A stretch of DNA of 64,000 nt from JACDCY01 sp964350145. Lineage in GTDB: Bacteria > Gemmatimonadota > Gemmatimonadetes > Gemmatimonadales > Gemmatimonadaceae. Shown one piece after another: positions 11,086 to 19,952 of this stretch. The notes beneath the pieces were generated by a model. The model ran no database searches and had not been told where the DNA came from. It worked only from the letters and a program-made list of their open reading frames with translations. Made by a program: the position numbers and the translations under genes. Where the stretch lies: NCBI GenBank assembly GCA_964350145.1, contig CAYGJL010000003.1, forward strand, positions 1 to 64,000, given 5' to 3'. The first letter of the stretch is position 1, and the number at the start of each line of letters is the position of its first letter.

Positions 11086-11898
11086 TCACGCGGCCGGCGC
11101 CGCTTCCAGGTACTGCTTGATAAGCTCCACAGTTTCCCCCGGGTGGCTGATGTGCGGGCAATGGCCTGTGGCCTTCATCACGCGCAGCGTGCTGTTTGCG
11201 AGCCGCGCGCTCACGTACTCGCCGACCGCCTTGGGCGCGATCATGTCGTCGGAGCACTGGAGGACGAGCGACGGGACCGTGACCCGCTCGAGATCCGCGC
11301 GGTTGTCGGCGAGAAAAGTCGCCTTGGCGAAGTTCCGCGCGATGACCGGATCGGTGGAGCAGAAGCTCGCGACGAGCTCCTCGCCGAGCTCCGGGCGGTC
11401 CGGGTTCTGCATGATCGCCGGCGCGAGAAAATTCGCCCAGCCGATGAAGTTGCGGTCCATCATCTCGAAGAGGCCGTCTATGTCCTTTCGATCGAAGCCG
11501 CCGACGTACGTGTCTTCGTTGATGTAGCGCGGCGACGGGCCGATGAGGATCAAATTATCGAACCGGTCGGGCTCGGCGTTGGCGGCGAGCACTCCGATGA
11601 TGCTGCTGACCGAGTGCCCGACGAAGATGATGTCGCGCAGGTCGAGCGCGTGGATCACGTCGAGCAGGTCCCGGGTGTATCCGTTGAGCGTCGCGTATTT
11701 CTCCGGGTCGTAGGCGGCGACGTCCGACTGTCCGGCGCCCACGTAGTCGAAGAGGACGATGCGGTAATCGTCCTCGAAGTCCGGGGTGAGGAACCGCCAC
11801 ATGTTCTGGTCGCAGCCGAAGCCGTGGGCGAACAGCATGGGTTGGGCGCCGCGGCCGAAGGACTTGACGTTGTTTCGCTTCAGGACGTCGGTGGCCAT
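11086..11898 (-). CDS. rsbQ: RsbQ-like alpha/beta hydrolase
   Basis: 270 residues from ATG 11898. GHSVSS carries the nucleophile Ser96. Asp218 (CSDDMI) and His246 (ATGHCPH) complete the triad at essentially the spacing of B. subtilis RsbQ. FAHGFGCDQNMW and FDYVGAGQSD are family hallmarks shared with plant KAI2/D14 receptors. RsbQ is needed for energy-stress activation of its PAS partner, presumably by making or delivering a hydrophobic ligand. The PAS kinase gene follows by 19 bases; the CocE gene precedes by 19 bases. Function with the adjacent kinase is inferred from context. Confidence 0.92.
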   Translation of the reverse strand: MATDVLKRNNVKSFGRGAQPMLFAHGFGCDQNMWRFLTPDFEDDYRIVLFDYVGAGQSDVAAYDPEKYATLNGYTRDLLDVIHALDLRDIIFVGHSVSSIIGVLAANAEPDRFDNLILIGPSPRYINEDTYVGGFDRKDIDGLFEMMDRNFIGWANFLAPAIMQNPDRPELGEELVASFCSTDPVIARNFAKATFLADNRADLERVTVPSLVLQCSDDMIAPKAVGEYVSARLANSTLRVMKATGHCPHISHPGETVELIKQYLEAAPAA

Positions 11899-11917
11899 CC
11901 GGGAAAGATAGCGCCGC

Positions 11918-13876
11918 TTACCGCGCCGGTCTGCCCCCATTGCGCACTACGCTCAGCGTAAGGCTCGACGGGTACCTCCGCGAGTGGTGCACCACGTTCC
12001 GCGCGACGAGCCCCGCCGTCTCGTCGTAGTTGTTCCCGCCCGTGTTCAGGTTGCGGTCGAAGCGCGGGAAGTTGGAGCTCGACACCTCGATGCGGATGCG
12101 GTGCCCGGGAGCGAACCAATTGCTCGTCGTCATGGACTGAAGCGCCACCTTGTATACCTGCCCCGACTGCATGAAGACCTGCCTGTCGTAGCCGTCGCGG
12201 TACCGGAGCCGCTGGATCGTCTCGTCCAGGTTGTACGCGCGCCCGTCGGGGTACACGTCGAGCAGCTTCACGGTGATGTCCGTGTCTCTGCGGTCGGACG
12301 ACACGTACACGGTAAAGTCGATCGGCCCGCTCACCTCGAGCCCTTCCGTCAAAGGCTCCGACGTGTACACCAGCACGTCGGGGCGCTCCTCGATCCTGCG
12401 CTGATCCATGGAGCCGCCGCTCAGCGCGTTCCCCTGGCAGCACACGTTGCCGCCGAGTGAGGGAACGGGCTTCATCGGATCATACACGATCGAATCGGGC
12501 CTGTCGCGTGCCGGCGGTCGGAGCGTAAGCGCGCCGTCGCCGTTGAGCGTGTTGGCTTTGCCGCCGCTGCTCAGATAAAAAGTCATCGGCTGCGCGCCGC
12601 GCGGCGGCCACGTGTCGCTGCTCTGCCACTTGTTGCTGCCCATCGTGAAGTAGCGGACTTTCGGCATCGTATCGAGCAGGCCGGTGTTCTGGCCTTTCAG
12701 GAAATGATCGAACCAGCCGTAGGTGAGCGCGTCGTAGTCGTAGCGCGCGTCGCCCACGCTGCGCTCGCCGACGACCGTGTTCTCCGTCGCTCGCTTGTAC
12801 GCGCAGTGCAGGGTAGGGGCGATGAACGCGTACTGCTGGTTGCCGATCGCCGGGTCGGCGGTTCGGCGCACATGGTTGAACGTCGCGAGATTGGGCCCGG
12901 TGCTGACGTCGTACCAGGACATGAACCAGAGTCCCGGGACGTTGATCCTCATGTCGTCGTGAAAGAGACCGCCGCGATACCACGCCGGATCGTTGGGCGC
13001 GCGCTGCATCATCCGCCCGCCCGTGGCGACCGGCATCGAGTCGGCGAAGACGCCGCGCGGCCCGCCGGCGTTCTCGATGAGATCCCGGGTCGGCAGATGC
13101 CAGAACGCTTTCGCCCAGTCTATCGGCGCGGCGCGCTGCGCGAGATCGAACAGGCGCGCGGCGCGCACGAGATCCTCCTGCGACGTGTTGGGCGGGAACA
13201 TCGGCCGCACCTGGTTCTGCTGGCCCGTGATCCAGGAGACGAACAGCAGCTGCACCGCGCCGCCGCGGTACCAGTTCCCCTGCTCGAAGTACGGCGCGAC
13301 CCGACCCACCCCAGCGCCGAATCCCTGCGGAACGATCGCCGCCAATCCCCTCGGCGCCTCGGCCGCGACCGCCATCTGCCACTCGGCGGTGGACGAGCAG
13401 CCGATCAGGCCGACTTTTCCGTTGGACCATGGCCGGGACGAGATCCACTCGATCTCCTCGACGCCGTCACTTATGGGCGGGCCCAGGATGTCGTAGTTGC
13501 CTTCGGAGAAGAAGTGGCCGCGCTCGTTACCGAGCACGTAGGCGTAGCCGCGCTTCACGGCGGTGAGCTGCGCGCTCATGTCGGCCGGCGCGCCGTTGCC
13601 GACGTCCCAGAAGTTCATGTTGTACGGCGTGCGCACGAAGATGGCGGGCACGCCGGCGGGCGCGTTCTTCGGGCGGTACACGTCGAGCTGCATGCGCGTG
13701 CCGTCGTGCATGGGGAGCATGATCTTGCGCTCGACTACGGCAATGGACTGGAGCTCGCGCTCCATGGAATCGCGCTGGGCGCGGAGCGTGGCGAGCTCCT
13801 GCGGCGTGCGGCCTTGAGCGAGCCCCGGCGCGGAGAACAACACCAGGGAGACGGTGACGGCAAGGCAAAGGCGCAT
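11918..13876 (-). CDS. Secreted CocE/NonD-family hydrolase (X-Pro dipeptidyl-peptidase S15-like)
   Basis: 652 residues from ATG 13876, chosen because it begins a clear signal peptide (LCLAVTVSLVLFSAPGLAQG) and has GAGGG-like bases upstream. The alpha/beta-hydrolase core has an IGCSSTAEW elbow with the putative Ser nucleophile. The C-terminal jelly-roll domain (TEPLTEGLEVSGPIDFTVYV) is typical of the CocE/NonD group. The family hydrolyses acyl esters, beta-lactam acyl amides or X-Pro peptides. First gene of the four-gene operon with rsbQ, the PAS kinase and ggt. Confidence 0.88.
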   Translation of the reverse strand: MRLCLAVTVSLVLFSAPGLAQGRTPQELATLRAQRDSMERELQSIAVVERKIMLPMHDGTRMQLDVYRPKNAPAGVPAIFVRTPYNMNFWDVGNGAPADMSAQLTAVKRGYAYVLGNERGHFFSEGNYDILGPPISDGVEEIEWISSRPWSNGKVGLIGCSSTAEWQMAVAAEAPRGLAAIVPQGFGAGVGRVAPYFEQGNWYRGGAVQLLFVSWITGQQNQVRPMFPPNTSQEDLVRAARLFDLAQRAAPIDWAKAFWHLPTRDLIENAGGPRGVFADSMPVATGGRMMQRAPNDPAWYRGGLFHDDMRINVPGLWFMSWYDVSTGPNLATFNHVRRTADPAIGNQQYAFIAPTLHCAYKRATENTVVGERSVGDARYDYDALTYGWFDHFLKGQNTGLLDTMPKVRYFTMGSNKWQSSDTWPPRGAQPMTFYLSSGGKANTLNGDGALTLRPPARDRPDSIVYDPMKPVPSLGGNVCCQGNALSGGSMDQRRIEERPDVLVYTSEPLTEGLEVSGPIDFTVYVSSDRRDTDITVKLLDVYPDGRAYNLDETIQRLRYRDGYDRQVFMQSGQVYKVALQSMTTSNWFAPGHRIRIEVSSSNFPRFDRNLNTGGNNYDETAGLVARNVVHHSRRYPSSLTLSVVRNGGRPAR

Positions 13877-14034
13877 TGTGATGCCCTCGAGAGTCGGGCT
13901 AAGGGGTGTTGGATACTGCGAAAATGCCGGGCTGGCTGCAAGGTGAAACAGTCGCGGGCGGGTCACGGATCGGCGGGGAAACCGGGAGCCGGTCACAAGA
14001 TTGGACGCTTCGACCTCGCCTTCAAATACGCCCT

Positions 14035-14316
14035 GGTCTTCCGGCTTTCGAGTGGGTGGATTAAGTGTCGTGCCAACTGGGTACCGGAAGACCAGCTTAA
14101 CTACAACTTAGAACTGCCAGGCTCATAGCTGCCAGCAGGAAGCTGCGAGCTACGGGCGACGGCAACTGCAATGCAGAGACAACGGATCACTGAAAAACCG
14201 CGGTACAAAAGCCCGTAGCTGGTAGCATCCGGCTGGCAGCTACCAGCTTGGCAGTTCTACGTGGCAGTTTGCAATTCGACCTGCGGCAAATCCACCCACT
14301 GAAAAGCCGGAAGACC
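14035..14316. repeat. Nested hairpin repeat: family B copy 1 inside a second inverted repeat
   Basis: Outer arms at 14035-14064 (GGTCTTCCGGCTTTCGAGTG...) and 14288-14316 are inverted copies of each other over about 28 bases. Inside, 14104-14270 is a family B element (ACTTAGAACTGCC ... GGCAGTTCTACGTGGCAGT). The nesting suggests one element inserted into another. The right outer arm starts about 16 bases beyond the point where hicA homology ends. Confidence 0.85.
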
Positions 14317-14332
14317 CATACGCTCTAAGGGA

Positions 14333-14374
14333 TCCGTTCCGCCGAAGATGCTTCAAAAGCGAGCTGCGTTTCAC
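14333..14374 (-). pseudogene. hicA: hicA toxin remnant, first 14 codons only
   Basis: A GTG at 14372-14374 overlaps the hicB TGA (GTGA). It is followed by codons for KRSSLLKHLRRNG, matching the N-terminus of HicA mRNA interferases. After this the frame leaves the family and enters the nested hairpin repeat, ending after about 44 codons. The dsRBD-like core with its catalytic His is missing. Reading: toxin gene truncated by repeat insertion. The match is short, so moderate certainty. Confidence 0.5.
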
Positions 14375-14598
14375 GCAGCTTGAATCACGACCGTGATCGT
14401 CTCGCGTTCCGCGTCGGCCGGGAGACCACGCAGTCCATCATCACGGCGGTCTTCAAGGAGGAGGGCAATAGCCTCAGTCAGGCTCTCGCGGGCTTCGTCC
14501 TTCGTGGAGCCTTGACTGTTAGCCCGGGGAACCTCAGGGCAGTACGCAATCACCCATTCGCCGTCGCGTTCGTATACCGCCGTGAATTCGTGGCGCAT
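14371..14598 (-). CDS. hicB: HicB-family antitoxin, partner toxin truncated
   Basis: 75 residues from ATG 14598. The partly degraded RNase H fold pattern EFTAVYERDGEWVIAYCPEVP followed by a helix (ESLTEAIALLLEDRR) is the HicB N-terminal domain. There is no C-terminal DNA-binding domain. HicB binds and blocks HicA. The downstream hicA survives only as 14 codons, so the antitoxin is orphaned. It starts 49 bases after the GH9 stop. Confidence 0.85.
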   Translation of the reverse strand: MRHEFTAVYERDGEWVIAYCPEVPRANSQGSTKDEARESLTEAIALLLEDRRDDGLRGLPADAERETITVVIQAA

Positions 14599-14647
14599 CG
14601 GTACGTGCTTCCTCAATCTACTAGCACCGGTTCCGCCAGGCACGTGG

Positions 14648-17345
14648 TTAGCGAACGATCGCGGCACCAGGCACTTCGCGCCGGCGCGAGACGTCGCCGT
14701 CCGGGATCACGACCGCGAACCAAGCTGTGGCTGGATCAACGCGCCGCACCCTCCACTCCACCACCCCCGGCCCGCGTCCCCTCCGCGTCACTCGGCGTGA
14801 CGGCCTTGTGACGACCAACCCATCCGACCGGAGCTCGACTGTCCGCACCGCCGGATCGGTCACCGTCACCCGGATCGTCATCTCCTGACGCGGATGTGAC
14901 GTCACACTGACGTCAAGCCCGGAACGCGCATGTGACGGCACCGGTCCGCCCAGCAGATCACCCATCAGCCACAGCCACCGGCTGCTCGGGTGCACCCACA
15001 CTTCCTTATAGACGTACATGTTCTGCGACGGCCAGTAGGGCAGGTCGGTCGTGTCGCGGCTCTGCATCCCCACCGGCAGCGAGCCCACGAAATCGCCCGA
15101 CGATACGCTGTACTGCTGCGCCCAGTCGTAACCCTCGCCGTACATCGTGCTCTGCGTGAACGGATTCCGCCCGACGATCCACTGCGCCTGTTGCTCGGCC
15201 AGATCGAGACCGGCGCTGTCGCCGCGAAGTCGTGACACCGCCGACAACGCCTTGGCCTGCGACAACAGCACGCCATAATTCCCGCGGCGCGCGAACCAGA
15301 CCGGGAACGCCCGCAGATACCAGCCATCACCCATCTCCATCCCCTGTAGCACCTGCGCGCGGTACGCTTCGCGAGTGGCGCCGTGGATCGCGCCGGAATC
15401 GGGCACATCGCGCAGCTCGTCGCCCAGGCGATACATGTACGCGGGCAACACGTTGTAGGGCGCGGTCGTTGTCGCGCTCCGCTTCTGGTACTCGGCGTAC
15501 AGCACGATCGTGGAGTACCAGCTCATCCAGTCCGCGTGACCGGGCAGCGCCTCGACGAGCTGAACGAGTGCTACGACCGGCGCCTGGTCGTTGCCGCGGT
15601 GGAACTGGTGGAAGAGCGTGTCGCGGTCCGGCCCCGTCCAGAAGAAGCCCGCGAGCGGGAACGCGGTGCCCACCGGCGTCTTCTGCTGCGACGCGACGAT
15701 CACGCGTGCCAGCTCGACTGCCTTGTCCGCGTACTTCTGGTTGCCCGTCGCGCGGTACAGCTCGAGCGATGCGGTCACGCCGATGCCGGCCAGCTCCATC
15801 GGCGTCGCGGCGAACGCGGGCGTGTCGCGCGTCTCCCGCGATTCCACACCCACGATCGCGTGGCTCCAATCGTCCTCGGCTATCGCCAGCGCGCGCGCGG
15901 CCAGCTCCGGCTCGCTGTCCTTGAGCACGCGGTACGCGATCGCGCCGGCGCTCGCGGCGATGAAGTTGACGTTCGGGTTGTTGCGCGCGGCGCGGGTGCG
16001 GTCGTCCTCGTCGCCGACGATGTTGTTGGTCCACAGGTTGTGGCTGGCGAAGTACAGCCGGTAGCCGCCCGGGAAGCGAACNNNNNNNNNNGTCGAGCCC
16101 CCACTTCGCCTCCTCGAGCACGCGCGCGATCAGCGCGGGATCCCCGCCGCGCTCGCGCAAACGCTCGGCGAGCGCGAACATCGCGTACACGGCTTCGCCG
16201 GTGTTGACCGTGCCCTGCGAGAGATCGCCCGCGTCGTGCCAGCCGCCGCTCATGACGATGCTGTCGCTGCCGTGCGTGGCGAACCAGTCGAGGTGATCCA
16301 CCGGGTGCGAGCCGGGGACGTCGAAGCCGCAGCGATTGCCGTAGAAGAAGTTGAGCGTCTTCCAGATCGTGCTGTCCCACGCGTCGCCGGAGATCCGGAA
16401 TTGGCGTGTGACCCTGTCGCCGGATTGGAGCACGTAGGTGCCCGGCATCCTCAACGCGGAGAAATCCATTACCTGAAACGCGCCCAGACGCGATTGCACC
16501 GTGCGCACCGGGTACGTGAGGATCACGGGCCCGCGCCCCTCTTCGGGCAGGCGCAGGAGATCGAACGTGGCCGCGGCGAGATCGCTCGCGATCGCGGTCT
16601 TGGGAGAGCTGGGGAGGTAGCCGGAGTGGCTGAAGGAGATCTTTCCCGGCGTGACGCTCCACCCCGTGTGATTGTCGGGCGTGACATGCTGCAGCTCCAT
16701 GCGCCCGATCTCGAACGCGACCGTGTCGCCCGGCAACGCCAGCATCTTGTTCACCCAGTAGCCGATCTCGATCGCGGTGACGCGGTCGCGCGCGAGCGGC
16801 TCGATCTCCCACACGACGTTCGTCCATTTGTTGTTCTCGAGCGTGACGTAGTGGGTCCCTTCGCGGCCGTACCTGTCCGGCACTTTCTCCGCGCCGTCGT
16901 TCCGCAGGACGATCGCCAGCGGCAGCATCGGGGAGCCGCGGACTTCCGGCTTGATCCAGAGCGACAGCCGGTTGTACGCGCGCCAGTCCTCGCCGTCGAA
17001 CGCGCGCCGGAGGTTGACGGACGACAGCCGGCCGCGCGTGGGCGCGGGCGCGTCGCGGAACATCTGCATGTCCACGCGGAGCACGCGCATTCCGTCGCGG
17101 CGCGGCTCGGCGGGGAAGGTGACGGTGGCCGTGCCCGAGGAGCGCCAGGCTTCCGGGCGCGTCATGTCGTCGAGCGTGCGCGAAGCGAGTACAGGTTTTC
17201 GGAGCCAGGCGAATTCCGCGGAATGCTCGAGCGGTATGGGGAGGAGCGGGCGTGACGCCTGCGCAATGACCGTGGGTGGCGCGGCAATGCCGACCACCAA
17301 AAGGACTGCACCGAAGACCAGGAAGGCGGGGACGCGCGATCTCAT
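14648..17345 (-). CDS. Secreted glycoside hydrolase, GH9-like (interrupted by a sequence gap)
   Basis: Signal peptide from ATG 17345 (FLVFGAVLLVVGIAA), an N-terminal beta-rich CBM-like domain, an Ig-like domain (HSGYLPSSPKTA), then an (alpha/alpha)6 catalytic domain with GGWHDAGD, the GH9 aspartate pair, and later FASHNLWTNN and VGRNPFTQS. GH9 enzymes cleave beta-1,4-glucans; other six-hairpin substrates are possible. Ten N at 16082-16091 split the frame. On both sides the codons are good (EEAKWGLD before, VRFPGGYRLYF after). Family spacing suggests only about 9 or 12 bases are missing, either of which restores the frame, so I treat it as one intact gene. Confidence 0.82.
16082..16091. other. 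Assembly gap of 10 N inside the GH9-like gene
   Basis: Placeholder gap. The total span 14648-17390 is one base off a multiple of three, so a true gap of 9 or 12 bases would keep the reading frame. The missing residues are probably three or four after EEAKWGLD. Confidence 0.9.
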
Positions 17346-17511
17346 CCGAGCAGAATACGGAGTCCGGTGCCGGGTCCGCAACTCGTCCACTCGACCATTC
17401 GGATGCGGGCTGCAACAGAGCGGTTATGCTTTTGAGGCGACCCGCTGTAGATCCCTGCGGTCGCCCATCCGGTCACCGGTCCGGCTTAAGATGAAGTCGG
17501 GCCAATTGTGT

Positions 17512-17533
17512 ATTATATAACTAAGTATATATT
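17512..17533. promoter_or_regulatory. AT-rich dyad upstream of the higB-like toxin gene
   Basis: ATTATATAACTAAGTATATA ends about 5 bases before the toxin ATG. It has TATATA arms in dyad around ACTAAG and contains TATATT-like -10 sequence. This is the usual place for antitoxin autorepression. It stands out as AT-only sequence in GC-rich DNA. Confidence 0.45.
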
Positions 17534-17535
17534 AC

Positions 17536-17871
17536 ATGAGTCGAAAGCCCGTTTATTGGCTGGGCTCATCCTTGCACGATCTCAGGGAGTTCCCCGCGGG
17601 CGCGCGCCGCCGTGCCGGGCACTATCTCGAGCTCGTACAGAACGGGATCGAGCCCATCGACTTCAAGCCGATGCCGATGGTTGGCTCAGGAGCGTATGAG
17701 CTTCGGATCCGCGGTGAAGGGGCGTACCGAGTGTTCTATGTGGCAAAGTTCGCCGAAGCGATTTACGTGTTGCATGCGTTTCAGAAGAAGACGCGGCGGA
17801 CAGGGCGGCTCGACCTCGAAATCGGAGCCAAGCGCTACCGGGAGCTGATCAAGCGGCGCCCGGGATTCTGA
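17536..17871 (+). CDS. higB: HigB/RelE-superfamily toxin (Gp49-like)
   Basis: 111 residues. LHDLREFPAGARRRAGHYLELVQNG and GAYELRIRGEGAYRVFYVAKF match the Gp49-like (DUF891) toxins of the RelE fold. YVLHAFQKKTRRT is the C-terminal signature. These toxins cleave mRNA on the ribosome. An XRE antitoxin gene follows 15 bases later with GGGGAGG before its start. The order toxin-antitoxin is normal for higBA. The pair looks intact, unlike three neighbouring loci. Confidence 0.9.
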   Translation: MSRKPVYWLGSSLHDLREFPAGARRRAGHYLELVQNGIEPIDFKPMPMVGSGAYELRIRGEGAYRVFYVAKFAEAIYVLHAFQKKTRRTGRLDLEIGAKRYRELIKRRPGF

Positions 17872-17886
17872 TAGGGGAGGACGGTG

Positions 17887-18180
17887 ATGAAGATCCGGCG
17901 GGGAACTGACAATATTTTCCGCGACCTTGGCTTTGACGTGGACGAGGCGGCGCATCTTCAGCTCCGGTCCGACCTGATGATTCAGCTGCGCAAGCGGCTC
18001 ACGGCGCTCGGGGCAACCCAGGAGCAGGCCGCCCGGCTTCTGGGTGTTTCGCAGCCCAGAATCAGCGATCTCATGCGCGGCAAGATCGATCGCTTCAGTG
18101 TGGACACGCTGGTGAAGCTCCTCGGCAAGAGCGGAGCCGATGTCCGCGTCAGCGTCCGGAACAAGTCGAGGGCGGCGTAG
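17887..18180 (+). CDS. higA: XRE-family antitoxin (HigA-like)
   Basis: 97 residues from ATG 17887. The helix-turn-helix spans about residues 40-75 (ATQEQAARLLGVSQPRISDLMRG). DVDEAAHLQLRSDLMIQL and VDTLVKLLGKSGADV are typical of the antitoxin group paired with Gp49-like toxins. It should neutralise the upstream toxin and repress the shared promoter. Confidence 0.9.
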   Translation: MKIRRGTDNIFRDLGFDVDEAAHLQLRSDLMIQLRKRLTALGATQEQAARLLGVSQPRISDLMRGKIDRFSVDTLVKLLGKSGADVRVSVRNKSRAA

Positions 18181-18262
18181 CGCCTACCTAGGTTCCACGT
18201 GGTTCATCGCCAATAATGTTGCCATTAAGTGCCAAAAAGCGGCAAGGCATAGGTTGTGGTCG

Positions 18263-18670
18263 ATGGCATATCCAGTATTATTGAATATGCCCAAGCGCCC
18301 GCGTTATGCCAGGATCGCGATTACGCTGCCCGCGCCCGATCTAGCTGCCGCGGACGACATAGCGCGCGAGCAGGACCGGCCGCGGAGCTGGATCATCGCC
18401 GAAGCCGTGCGCCGGTACGCCCAGGCGCAAGCGTCCGACCGTGACTCGCTCGCGCCGGCTCCGCCGGCCGAGGCCGCGGGCCTGGGCAGCTCTCGCCGGG
18501 CCCAGCTCGTCGCCGACCTGCGGCTCACCGCTGAACAGCGGGTCCGCGCCGCCGAGCGGACTGCGCGGGCGGTACCGCGGCCACGGCGCGCAGCGGTACG
18601 GCGCGTAACTGTGTTCGATCGCTACGAAGACTACCTCGACTGGAAGCGCGTCGAGGGCGCACTGGGATGA
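18263..18670 (+). CDS. Ribbon-helix-helix protein, putative antitoxin of the nucleotidyltransferase
   Basis: 135 residues from ATG 18263 (127 from ATG 18287). RIAITLPAPDLAAADDIAREQDRPRSWIIAEAVRRY is a ribbon-helix-helix DNA-binding domain of CopG/Arc type. The rest is alanine- and arginine-rich, ending in RYEDYLDWKRVEG. Its TGA overlaps the ATG of the nucleotidyltransferase gene by four bases. Small DNA-binder plus nucleotidyltransferase is a recurrent toxin-antitoxin layout; its role here is inferred. Confidence 0.7.
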   Translation: MAYPVLLNMPKRPRYARIAITLPAPDLAAADDIAREQDRPRSWIIAEAVRRYAQAQASDRDSLAPAPPAEAAGLGSSRRAQLVADLRLTAEQRVRAAERTARAVPRPRRAAVRRVTVFDRYEDYLDWKRVEGALG

Positions 18671-19134
18671 AGCGGTACGACACGCAGCTGGCGCTCGTCT
18701 GCAACCAGCTCAACGTGACCAAGGCCCGGTACGTCGTGGTCGGGGCGGCCGCGCTCCAGCTATGGGGCAGCACCCGTGCTACCCGTGATGTGGACATCCT
18801 GATCGAGCCGACCGTCGCCAATGCGCGTCGCGTGCTTCGCGCGCTGGCCGCGCTTGGTTTCGGTTTCGCCGGTGATCTGCTTGCCGAGGAGGTCGCCAGC
18901 CGGCCGGTTACGATGATCGGCGACTCGCCGAATGTGGATATTCTGACCCGCGCCTGGAATGTCAGCTACGCCGAGGCGGCGCCGGCCGCTGCGGTGTTTG
19001 AGATCGAGGGAGTGAAAGTCCCGGCCGCTTCGATCGAGCATTTGATCGCATCCAAGCGTACCGGGCGGCTCCAGGACGCGGCCGACATCGAAGTCCTCGA
19101 GGAGATCCAGCGTTTGCGCGGACGCCAAGGCTGA
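18667..19134 (+). CDS. Nucleotidyltransferase-fold protein (putative toxin, AbiEii/MNT-like)
   Basis: 155 residues. VVVGAAALQLWGSTRATRDVDILIEP is the polymerase-beta nucleotidyltransferase signature with metal-binding Asp41 and Asp43. A third acidic residue is likely in NVDILTRA. VPAASIEHLIASKRTGRLQDAADIEVLEEI is the C-terminal pattern of the group that includes AbiEii- and MenA-like toxins, which modify tRNA or other targets. Coupled to the ribbon-helix-helix gene. Confidence 0.75.
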   Translation: MKRYDTQLALVCNQLNVTKARYVVVGAAALQLWGSTRATRDVDILIEPTVANARRVLRALAALGFGFAGDLLAEEVASRPVTMIGDSPNVDILTRAWNVSYAEAAPAAAVFEIEGVKVPAASIEHLIASKRTGRLQDAADIEVLEEIQRLRGRQG

Positions 19135-19183
19135 ATCACTCGCCGGCGCGTCCACCAGATAGTGCGCCGGCCAGTCCTGAGTG

Positions 19184-19504
19184 TTATCCGGCGCGCGCCA
19201 GCTCTGGTCGGGGCCTGACTTCCTTCCTCACTTCGCGCGCCCTCCTCGAGTGGTGTAGCTCATAAAGGTCGCAGGCGTGTTGCAGGTTCAGCCAGAAATC
19301 CGGTGTAGTGCCGAAAAACCGTCCCAGCCGGAGCGCCGTGTCCGTCGTGACAGGGCGCTTGCCTTTGATCACCTCATTGACTCGCGGGAAGGAGATGCCC
19401 AGCTGTCGCGCCAGCTCGCTCTGCGAGATATCGAGCGGCTTCAGGAACTCCTCCTCCAGTATCTCGCCCGGAGTAATCGGCGGCCGATTGGTAGGGACAC
19501 GCAT
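19184..19504 (-). CDS. higA: HigA-family antitoxin, orphan
   Basis: 106 residues from ATG 19504. NRPPITPGEILEEEFL is the classical HigA/VapI opening, followed by the helix-turn-helix ISQSELARQLGISFPRVNEVIKGKRPV and DFWLNLQHACDLYE. The partner HigB gene should lie just upstream, but only what looks like its last few codons remain (19543-19570). Probably a stabilised orphan antitoxin. Confidence 0.9.
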   Translation of the reverse strand: MRVPTNRPPITPGEILEEEFLKPLDISQSELARQLGISFPRVNEVIKGKRPVTTDTALRLGRFFGTTPDFWLNLQHACDLYELHHSRRAREVRKEVRPRPELARAG

Positions 19505-19542
19505 TGTCCATTCTCCAACGACTAAGGGATGCTTCGATACGA

Positions 19543-19570
19543 CTAGTGGTAATCCGCTATTTCTACGCCC
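19543..19570 (-). pseudogene. Possible higB toxin tail (last codons only)
   Basis: The minus-strand frame reads GVEIADYH then TAG, ending 38 bases before the orphan higA start. The ending DVEIxDYH-stop is typical of HigB toxins, and position and spacing are right. The rest of the gene is replaced by the DUF4926 reading frame, whose stop overlaps this frame. Only eight residues support this. Confidence 0.35.
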
Positions 19571-19582
19571 GCCGGCCCCCAC

Positions 19583-19825
19583 TTACGCGGCTCCCCTCCT
19601 GGGCGCGACCGCGCGGACAGCGGGAAGATCCTCATCGTGGAGCGGTCGGAGGTCAACGGCAGTCACGGAAATCAGGGCCTGCGTCTTCCCCGAAGCGCGC
19701 ACGAATTCCACTTCGAAAGTATCCGGGCCATGCCGGTGTACGATCGCGCCGAGGTCGCCGCGCCGAAGGTCATGCTCCGGCAGGTCCCTCTCGAGCACGA
19801 CGGTATCGAGCTCGTGAAAAGTCAT
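19583..19825 (-). CDS. DUF4926 domain protein
   Basis: 80 residues from ATG 19825 (a frame from 19867 adds 14). FHELDTVVLERDLPEHDLRRGDLGAIVH and FEVEFV fit DUF4926, a small SH3-like beta-barrel family. It is often found beside DUF6883-type proteins in toxin-antitoxin-like pairs, but no such partner is next to it. It sits among broken toxin-antitoxin genes. Confidence 0.75.
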   Translation of the reverse strand: MTFHELDTVVLERDLPEHDLRRGDLGAIVHRHGPDTFEVEFVRASGKTQALISVTAVDLRPLHDEDLPAVRAVAPRRGAA

Positions 19826-19874
19826 ATCGCTGCCCCCGGGCAAGCAGTCACGAAGCGTGGCGCTCATGGTGTGA

Positions 19875-19952
19875 TCACAGATCTTCCGGCTTCAAGCCAG
19901 TGTGGCGGGCGATGCGGGCGAGCATGCGCGGGCCAATTTCTTCACGGTCGTG
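19875..19952 (-). pseudogene. hicA: hicA toxin remnant, C-terminal 25 codons only
   Basis: In a frame different from hicB, 19875-19952 reads HDREEIGPRMLARIARHTGL then KPEDL and TGA, matching the C-terminus of HicA toxins (HxxxEIGPxxLxKIxRxxGL). The frame stays open upstream inside hicB (GFWRIAWSTEKQS) but without HicA-like sequence or a start codon. A deletion appears to have fused the hicA tail to the 3' end of hicB. Confidence 0.45.
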
